A DNA stretch of 30,583 nucleotides, taken from positions 1-30,583 of the forward strand of contig JBOEGT010000052.1 of the NCBI GenBank assembly GCA_050633585.1, given 5' to 3'. The stretch comes from CALKZN01 sp050633585 (GTDB taxonomy: Bacteria > Pseudomonadota > Gammaproteobacteria > Arenicellales > Arenicellaceae). The notes beneath the pieces are model-generated. The model was not told the origin of the DNA, ran no database searches, and saw only the letters and a program-made list of their open reading frames with translations. This document shows positions 24,180 through 30,583 of this stretch, piece by piece. The position numbers were made by a program, and so were the translations under genes. Each line of letters starts with the position of its first letter. Position 1 is the stretch's first letter.

Positions 24180-27100
24180 TTATCTCTGTGGACACGTGCC
24201 ATCGCCACGACAGCCTGGTAAACCCGGTGGCAAGAAGCCTCCAGTCGGGCCACCATCTAGACCACCACTACCATAGCCGCCATTATCTCTTGACCGATGA
24301 GAAGAAGGACCTGCTGCACATGAACCGTAGCTACGCGTTGCACAGCTGGCGCCAGAGGATTCCGAAATACCCGTTGGGCATTTGGATTTGCAGTGTGAAT
24401 AAGAACACCCCGCATAAGCACCACAGCCACCGCCACTGCCGTCTTGTTGTTCCAATGATTTCAGTGCCGTGATTTTATATGGAATCACCACCAACTCTTT
24501 GGCTTCCAATGAATCTGGGATGACACTGGTTAGAAATTCAAACTGAAAAAATTCATCGGATGCTTTGGGCGTGAAGTTCACATCAAAAGCCCGAATCAGA
24601 CCATAATTAGTTAAGGTTAGCTCACCATAGAACACTTCCCCGGGTTCCATTTCTGGCAGTGGGATATTCGTCGGTTCTAACATCACAACCGCCGCAGGAA
24701 CATCAGTCTCAAAGGTGGCCGACAAGACAATATCGTACTTATCTTCAATGGTGATTTCGCTCACGGACCACTCAAGACGAATCAGATTGTAGTCAAGGAA
24801 AACTTGCTGAGAATTGATAATCCCCGGTTGAATACGCAAACGTAAGTGTTTTTCTTGATAATTATCCGCACTCACCCACGCGCTGTAACGCCCCGCAGGG
24901 ATGTCTTCTAGCAGCACTTCACCGGCGTCATCGGCAGCAAGTGCATATTGAATCGTCGGAATTGCTTCGTTTTGCAGACGCACAGAGGCATTGGGCAAGC
25001 CTTGAATCACTCGCCCTTGTCCATCCAGTGTGCCCGTATACATATCCGTCACTTTGAATAAGGCTCCACCCTCACCTGACTCAGCAATGGCCGTAAAAAT
25101 AGGCGCAAAGTACGGCTCTGCATTGGATGAACTCACTTCAAGATAGAACTGTTGCACACCCACCGGCGCCGCGTTATTCGGTTGTAGCTGTATTACCACC
25201 GTTTTTTCTTCACCGACATCAATATCACCTAACTGACTATTCGTGTTTAGACTAAGCCATGCATCCGCCGGAAAACCATCTTGCGTTTTTAAGGTCAAGT
25301 TGACATTTTCTAAGGCGGTTAAACCTCTATTTTGCAATATAATTTCACCAGTGGATGTCCCTGTTAAGGTGGAACCCAGCTCCAACACATTTGGTGAATG
25401 AAAAGTGGCGGGTTTCGCTTCTGACAGTTGATAAATAATGTCGATCAATGCGATGGGTTGATCAGGGCTTTCATCGGAAAAAGCGCTAATAATAAACTGC
25501 CCGCTCGGTTCAGCATTGGATTCAGCTCGAATCGTTAGTGCCGTATTCAAGCGTGTTTCATTCGACAGTGAGTCAACCGCTGGCGCAGTGATATTGATCC
25601 CCTCAGGTACAAGCCCCCCAGGTTGATCTTCATCGCGCATGACAAAACGCAGGTTATTTAAGTCTGTGCCATCACCTGCTTGGAGTGTCACATTCAGCTG
25701 GTAGTCATATAAGTAAGGGAAGTTTAAATCCCAACGGTCTGGCGATATGTTTAGCTGATTGATCACAAACTCACCATCTTTAGACCGACTGGTAAGTATA
25801 GGGTGCAAGGCCGATACGCTATAACGGCCGGCCTCACCTGCTTGTGGTTCATATATCAGTTCATACTCGCCTTGGTCATTCGTGATCACCTCAAAGCGAC
25901 GCTCAAAGCCAGACACCGCCACAATGATATTCAGATCCGTATTGGCTAAAGCCGTTTGTGTCTCACGATCGATGGCTTTGCCTTTAATCACAATAGGCTC
26001 TGCCCCAAAAGAAACTGCTGGCTCTATACTGTCGACACTGCCGGTATAGGGTGTGGCCTGTAGTTGGATCAGTTGACGTAATTTAGGTCCGTTCACGCTG
26101 ACTTCTTCCGCGGTGCCACGTTGAGCATAAAGACGGTTGATTTGCACCATCAGATACACTTGATCTGGTGCATTGTCTGGCACAGCAATCGCCAACGGTT
26201 GCGATGTCCACGATTTTCCCGCTGAAATATTAGCCAAAGTATCACCAGAAGCAGTATTCACAACATCTGCGCCCAACGCTTGTTTAAACGGTGTCAAGGC
26301 TAATACATTGTCTTCCCCATCAAGCAGCGTAAACAAGACATCTGGTGAGTGTTGTTTTCCAAAGCCTTTAGCCGTGAGTAATTGAATGTCTTCATCACCC
26401 GTATTATTTAAGGTAAAGGTATAAGAACCATCGCCGCCTCGAATAAACTCTTCACTTTCAATGCGCAAACCCAAGGTACTATCAATAACAGTCAGAGTGC
26501 TGGGTTGAGCAATTTGTATTGTCTCTCCGGCGTTTGGAATGCTGTGTAGTTCCAATGATACATCCCATTGATCTGGCAAAGCTTCAAGCCCAGGAACAAC
26601 CATGCTAATCGTTTGACTATCAGCTGCTGCCAGATCAAATGCTGTCGATTGATAGGTTTTATTGTCATTATCTATCAATTTAATGCGTGCATTTTGTATG
26701 CCAGTATTACCTTGGTTTTGCACATCAATGTGCACACGATTCATGAGGTTACGTTTGACGACTTGATTATCTACAATTTGCATCGTCACTTTAGGCAGAA
26801 CAACACTTCGAGGCAAGCTTTGCTGATTATTATTATCAGTGGCAACAATGGCATATTGGCGTTCATTATTGTTATACGCCGAATCGATAAAGCGCATGTC
26901 ACTCAGTGGACTTGAATTTAACTGAACACCAGAGTTGTCTGCGCCTAAATAGATGTCAAATTGATCAATGGTAGCGCTCGAATGTGCCCATTGAATCACT
27001 GGATTGCTTCCCGCTTCAAGGCGAATATCGATGCTGGCTACCGGCAATAAATCAACATTCAGATAAGCCGTGTCAGCTGGTGCTGACTCATTGCCCACAC

Positions 27101-30100
27101 TATCCACGGCAACTACCGTATATGCTGGCTGTGTTTGTGATGCCTTAGTGTCCACCACAAAAGGTTCCACTAAATCTGAAAGGATTGGTTCTAATCCATT
27201 GGTGCTAGTGATTGGCCCAGATGCATCACGGTAAATCCGGTATGTTATATCGGGTGAATTCACAGCATCCCATCGGGTTTGAATACCAATGGATGTGAGT
27301 TCAAGCGTTAAATTTGTGGGTGATTCTGGTGGCACTGAATCCGTGGTAATCAACACCGCTGTTGATTGCGCACTGATCGATTCAACACCATTGGCTGAGC
27401 GAATACTGGCAATGGCATATTCATAATCGCCATCATTTGCCGTGGCATCCTCGTAGGTTCCTCCAGCACTTAATCGTTGATATTCTGTTAAGCTGCTTTC
27501 GCTTGGCGCTTTGCGATACAGTTGATAGGCCACGGCATCATCCACTTCAAACCATTGCAGTTGAACTTTGCCACCAGCAATCGCCGTGCCACGAAAATTA
27601 AAGGGTGTTTCTAATGGCGGCAAATCACCCTGATACACTTGCGTGAGGTACTCGCGATTAAACTCGGAACCCGTGTTACCTAAAGCATCTTGCGCAATAA
27701 AACTATAGCGAATAAGTTCTGGCTCAGCCAACCCCGCAGAGGCGGGTAACAACAAGTTTGCCTGCCAACGTTTATCTTCGAGTTTCACAACATCCGTCAT
27801 TAATGCCGGTTGAAGGTTATTACCGCTGAGTTGATAGGATGGCGCAAAGGATGTCCCATCAGCAATGACTTCATCCAATTCAAACACAACAGTCACTGTA
27901 ACAGGGTTGCTTTGATCGTTTTTAATAGGGGTTGATGGCGTCGTAGAGACATTCAGCACCTTTGGCCCTTGAGTGTCAATATTAATTTGTCCGCCTTGTT
28001 GTACATCAGTGCCTCGGTTTCCCGCTTTATCGCGCGCAGAGAACACGGCAAAAGCGACCCCTGTTCCCATGTTGTTTTCTAGAGCAACATGACCGGTATA
28101 TTGCAATGGTTGCCCAGAAACAGGCGTCAACACCACGGGAATTGGCGCACTGCCATCGGGTGAAATACTCAAAAATGGCGTCGTTAACAGCGCTTCATTG
28201 ACGGTGAGTTCAATCGTCAATTCACCCACGCCATAGGTGTTAGAGGCTATATCATAAACACCATCAGTGGTGTAACGAATTTGCTCAGCGACCGGTGGCG
28301 TCGAATCAGCCACAACCGCTACCATAGTCGATGGTTCACTCAGCGTACCAACATCATTGACGGCTACGACACGGTAATAATAATTGCCATCATCGAGTAC
28401 TACGTCATTGAAACTGCTTTGTTCCAATAATGAGGAGTTCATTTTAGTAGCGGCTGACACCTCCGCAAACGCTTGAGTGCTACGATACACATCAAAGCCT
28501 GCGATTCCCTGAGATGAATTAACGGCCCACTCTAAACGTATCTCACCTGCGTCTAAGGTCTGTGCAATCAAACCTAATGGTTGTGAAGGTAAACTCCGAT
28601 CCAAGGTCACAATAACCGCAGCCGATGCAACACCTTCACCGGCACGATTACGCGCCTTTACCGTGATGGTATTCTCTCCGTCTACAACCAGATTCGTATC
28701 AATAAAAAACTGACCGCTAGCATTAATTGGCACCCAATCACTGCTTTGATCTTCTACCATTGCCTGAACTTCAACATTCGGCTGTGCTGTGCCCACAACA
28801 GTGATTAAGCTTTGATTCGTTTTAACACCAGATACAGGCTCTGTAATCGTTGGTGCAACAGGCACAGCCAGTTGAATATCAAACGATATAAGTTGTGACG
28901 ACGTATTATCATAGATATCAAATACGCGTATCTCGAGTTGATGAGTAGCATCGTCAAGCGAATCGATGATTAATGGATAACAATAGCCCGTTGTTGCTTG
29001 AGAGCTAGTAAAGGTCAATTCAGTATCGAGATAAAAATCAACGCGTGAAATAGCCGATTCATCACTCACTTGTACACAAAATTGACTATCAGAATCTATT
29101 GTTAGACTACCAACTAATGCGGCTCCATTCACCGTGACAGCATCAATCACTGGTGGATTTGTATCCGCCTGAGGTGTCACAGTTACCGCTTCTACCATTG
29201 GCGTTTCATAGCCCAGAATGTTTTCGGTAGTTACTGCTAAATATGCAGTTTGCCCATTGACTAAGCCACCCACATTAATCGTTTGCGCTGAGTTGCCTGC
29301 CGTTGTCACTGCGGTTAAACCCGTCACATCAGTAAATGGAGTGTCTGAACGGTAGATTTTGTAGCGCTGAATACCTGCAACTGGCGTGACAGCATTCCAA
29401 CTTATGCTTGCAGAGTTCGTACTGGCACTTGCTGTCAGCCCTGTTGGGTTAGGATAAGCAGTCGCAATTTGTTGAATCACCCCATCACTTTCATTGCTTG
29501 AAGTATCAATTGTCACCACTTTCACGGTGTCAACTGATTGAGGGGATAAGCTATCTAGTTGATATTGCAATGTCCCTTTGGGTACATCAGCAACCGCGAC
29601 ATCGTTAATAAAAATGCGATAGATATCGATATCCTGCTCATTGTATTGAGGAACTTGCCAATTGAGTAACACACCTTGCGCATTAGTCGCTGCGGTCAGA
29701 TTTCGAATATCATAAGGGTTTTGTGAATCTATAAGCGTGAGCTGTGACACAGTGAAATTACCACTGATTTGCTGTGCTTGATCTCTTGCCACCACCGTCA
29801 CAAAATAACTTCCTCCTGCCGTTAAACCTGTTATCCTTCCTGATGTGTTCCCTCCTAAAACAGTTTGACGCAAAAAGTCAGAACGCAATTCGATCAGCGG
29901 TTCTGTAGAGGCATACAGCAAATAATCGGCAATATCGGCACCATTTTGATATTCATCATAAGTGCTCCACTCAAAGTCAATTGAACGACCATCAGCATTG
30001 GCCGTTGCAGTAAAAGACACTTCTCCTGGTGGGGTGTCATTGAAGGTCACATTCGCCTGAATTGACTCACTGTCATTACCTGAAAAATCACGCGCTAAAA

Positions 30101-30583
30101 TTTCGATCTGATTTGATCCTGCTTGCAGAGGTACATCGACAGACCAATTTTCACTGATGTAACCTTCTGGTTGCCGTTCACCATTGATAACGATATAGCT
30201 ATATTGTTCTTTGGTACCAGAAAGTGTTACACGTGACTGATTAACTACTGAATCATAGGCAGACAAGGTTGGTTTTGTAGGCGGCTCTGTGTCCTGCTGA
30301 CCTGTTATCGTAAAACGGAAACGGTTATCGTCTATAGTGGTATCACTAACAAAGTTGCCAGCATTATCCAGAGCCCTAATAGCTAAATCATATCGTCCCA
30401 CATCAAGCACATATGGCAGTCTGATGGATAACTCGGATTCGCCGCCAATAATGACACATTGATCACTTGAATAATCTGAACGGCAATTCAATAAATATGC
30501 GCCATCTTTGTATATAGCAACTGAGGTGCTTGTACTAATATTAGAAAAACCACTGCCAGCTTCATCAGTCAAGACAGAGAACT
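24180..30583 (-). CDS. Giant multi-domain Ig/fibronectin-III/CARDB-type protein, N-terminus beyond the window
   Basis: The frame is open to the right edge, so the gene is incomplete. The first apparent start (TTG at 30572) is internal, since the codons before it also read as protein (FSV). The visible 2130 residues are a chain of beta-sandwich domains. Bacterial Ig-like units (for example near 85-180 and 465-650) alternate with at least seven fibronectin-III units (starting near 182, 290, 375, 666, 990, 1087 and 1180). Then come CARDB-like units (HIDVQNQGNTGIQNARIKLI near 1275; EIILQNRGLTALENVNLTL near 1740) and carboxypeptidase-regulatory-like folds (near 1524 and 1853). The last 85 residues are Gly/Ser-rich with eight cysteines. 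Few other cysteines occur. It is the first visible gene of the RHS cluster and lies six bases before the RHS gene, so it is probably an extracellular partner, scaffold or adhesin. Its signal peptide is not visible. Confidence 0.85.
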   Translation of the reverse strand, partial: FSVLTDEAGSGFSNISTSTSVAIYKDGAYLLNCRSDYSSDQCVIIGGESELSIRLPYVLDVGRYDLAIRALDNAGNFVSDTTIDDNRFRFTITGQQDTEPPTKPTLSAYDSVVNQSRVTLSGTKEQYSYIVINGERQPEGYISENWSVDVPLQAGSNQIEILARDFSGNDSESIQANVTFNDTPPGEVSFTATANADGRSIDFEWSTYDEYQNGADIADYLLYASTEPLIELRSDFLRQTVLGGNTSGRITGLTAGGSYFVTVVARDQAQQISGNFTVSQLTLIDSQNPYDIRNLTAATNAQGVLLNWQVPQYNEQDIDIYRIFINDVAVADVPKGTLQYQLDSLSPQSVDTVKVVTIDTSSNESDGVIQQIATAYPNPTGLTASASTNSASISWNAVTPVAGIQRYKIYRSDTPFTDVTGLTAVTTAGNSAQTINVGGLVNGQTAYLAVTTENILGYETPMVEAVTVTPQADTNPPVIDAVTVNGAALVGSLTIDSDSQFCVQVSDESAISRVDFYLDTELTFTSSQATTGYCYPLIIDSLDDATHQLEIRVFDIYDNTSSQLISFDIQLAVPVAPTITEPVSGVKTNQSLITVVGTAQPNVEVQAMVEDQSSDWVPINASGQFFIDTNLVVDGENTITVKARNRAGEGVASAAVIVTLDRSLPSQPLGLIAQTLDAGEIRLEWAVNSSQGIAGFDVYRSTQAFAEVSAATKMNSSLLEQSSFNDVVLDDGNYYYRVVAVNDVGTLSEPSTMVAVVADSTPPVAEQIRYTTDGVYDIASNTYGVGELTIELTVNEALLTTPFLSISPDGSAPIPVVLTPVSGQPLQYTGHVALENNMGTGVAFAVFSARDKAGNRGTDVQQGGQINIDTQGPKVLNVSTTPSTPIKNDQSNPVTVTVVFELDEVIADGTSFAPSYQLSGNNLQPALMTDVVKLEDKRWQANLLLPASAGLAEPELIRYSFIAQDALGNTGSEFNREYLTQVYQGDLPPLETPFNFRGTAIAGGKVQLQWFEVDDAVAYQLYRKAPSESSLTEYQRLSAGGTYEDATANDGDYEYAIASIRSANGVESISAQSTAVLITTDSVPPESPTNLTLELTSIGIQTRWDAVNSPDITYRIYRDASGPITSTNGLEPILSDLVEPFVVDTKASQTQPAYTVVAVDSVGNESAPADTAYLNVDLLPVASIDIRLEAGSNPVIQWAHSSATIDQFDIYLGADNSGVQLNSSPLSDMRFIDSAYNNNERQYAIVATDNNNQQSLPRSVVLPKVTMQIVDNQVVKRNLMNRVHIDVQNQGNTGIQNARIKLIDNDNKTYQSTAFDLAAADSQTISMVVPGLEALPDQWDVSLELHSIPNAGETIQIAQPSTLTVIDSTLGLRIESEEFIRGGDGSYTFTLNNTGDEDIQLLTAKGFGKQHSPDVLFTLLDGEDNVLALTPFKQALGADVVNTASGDTLANISAGKSWTSQPLAIAVPDNAPDQVYLMVQINRLYAQRGTAEEVSVNGPKLRQLIQLQATPYTGSVDSIEPAVSFGAEPIVIKGKAIDRETQTALANTDLNIIVAVSGFERRFEVITNDQGEYELIYEPQAGEAGRYSVSALHPILTSRSKDGEFVINQLNISPDRWDLNFPYLYDYQLNVTLQAGDGTDLNNLRFVMRDEDQPGGLVPEGINITAPAVDSLSNETRLNTALTIRAESNAEPSGQFIISAFSDESPDQPIALIDIIYQLSEAKPATFHSPNVLELGSTLTGTSTGEIILQNRGLTALENVNLTLKTQDGFPADAWLSLNTNSQLGDIDVGEEKTVVIQLQPNNAAPVGVQQFYLEVSSSNAEPYFAPIFTAIAESGEGGALFKVTDMYTGTLDGQGRVIQGLPNASVRLQNEAIPTIQYALAADDAGEVLLEDIPAGRYSAWVSADNYQEKHLRLRIQPGIINSQQVFLDYNLIRLEWSVSEITIEDKYDIVLSATFETDVPAAVVMLEPTNIPLPEMEPGEVFYGELTLTNYGLIRAFDVNFTPKASDEFFQFEFLTSVIPDSLEAKELVVIPYKITALKSLEQQDGSGGGCGAYAGCSYSHCKSKCPTGISESSGASCATRSYGSCAAGPSSHRSRDNGGYGSGGLDGGPTGGFLPPGLPGCRGDGTCPQR

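Noticed and set aside
24180..24460. GlyGly-CTERM/rhombosortase signal, which is known to go with T2SS substrates
   Set aside because: The tail of the giant protein has Gly and Cys but no following membrane helix and basic end, so it does not fit that signal.
30570..30572. TTG as the true start of the giant gene
   Set aside because: The frame continues upstream to the window edge with protein-like codons, there is no signal peptide after the TTG, and no ribosome binding site is visible.

Overview
The window looks like a chromosomal segment from a Gram-negative gammaproteobacterium of moderate-to-low GC content. It carries a complete-looking type II secretion (T2SS) gene set, a tripartite RND efflux operon and several lipobox-bearing lipoproteins. 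I cannot name the genus. There are no tRNA or rRNA genes, CRISPR arrays, or recognisable transposase or integrase genes.

Layout, left to right. (1) Positions 1-704: an orphan PhnN-like ribose-bisphosphate kinase on the minus strand, and possibly the start of another gene running off the left edge. (2) Positions 803-6627: a minus-strand operon for an adaptor, an RND pump and an outer-membrane channel, closest in my reading to the MexEF-OprN/OqxAB type. It is divergent from a small secreted lipoprotein gene (6976-7509, plus). (3) Positions 7567-17825: a minus-strand gsp operon read C-D-E-F-G-H-I-J-K-L-M with tiny gaps or overlaps. It is preceded by a lipoprotein gene (17844-18308) that is a positional candidate for a pilotin or accessory factor. 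No prepilin peptidase (gspO/pilD) or gspN is present. (4) Positions 18480-19052, plus strand: a 110-residue protein of unknown function with its terminator, followed by a second diverged copy of its 3' end and terminator. (5) Positions 19117-30583, minus strand: a three-gene cluster consisting of a giant fibronectin-III/CARDB-type protein (cut by the right edge), an RHS/YD-repeat protein with a Sec-type signal and a Cys-rich C-terminal tip, and a small acidic protein whose ATG overlaps the RHS stop codon.

The most interesting system is region 5. The RHS protein ends in the canonical RHS core motif followed by a 115-residue, Cys- and Lys-rich, AT-rich tip. An AT-rich acidic gene follows at once, translationally coupled to it. 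This is the layout of a polymorphic toxin with its immunity gene. There is no PAAR, VgrG, TcA or two-partner-secretion element. Instead the protein has a Sec signal peptide, and it shares a convergent neighbourhood with a T2SS. I infer a T2SS-exported (or surface-displayed) RHS toxin that may be presented by the giant multi-Ig partner. The export route and the partnership are hypotheses.
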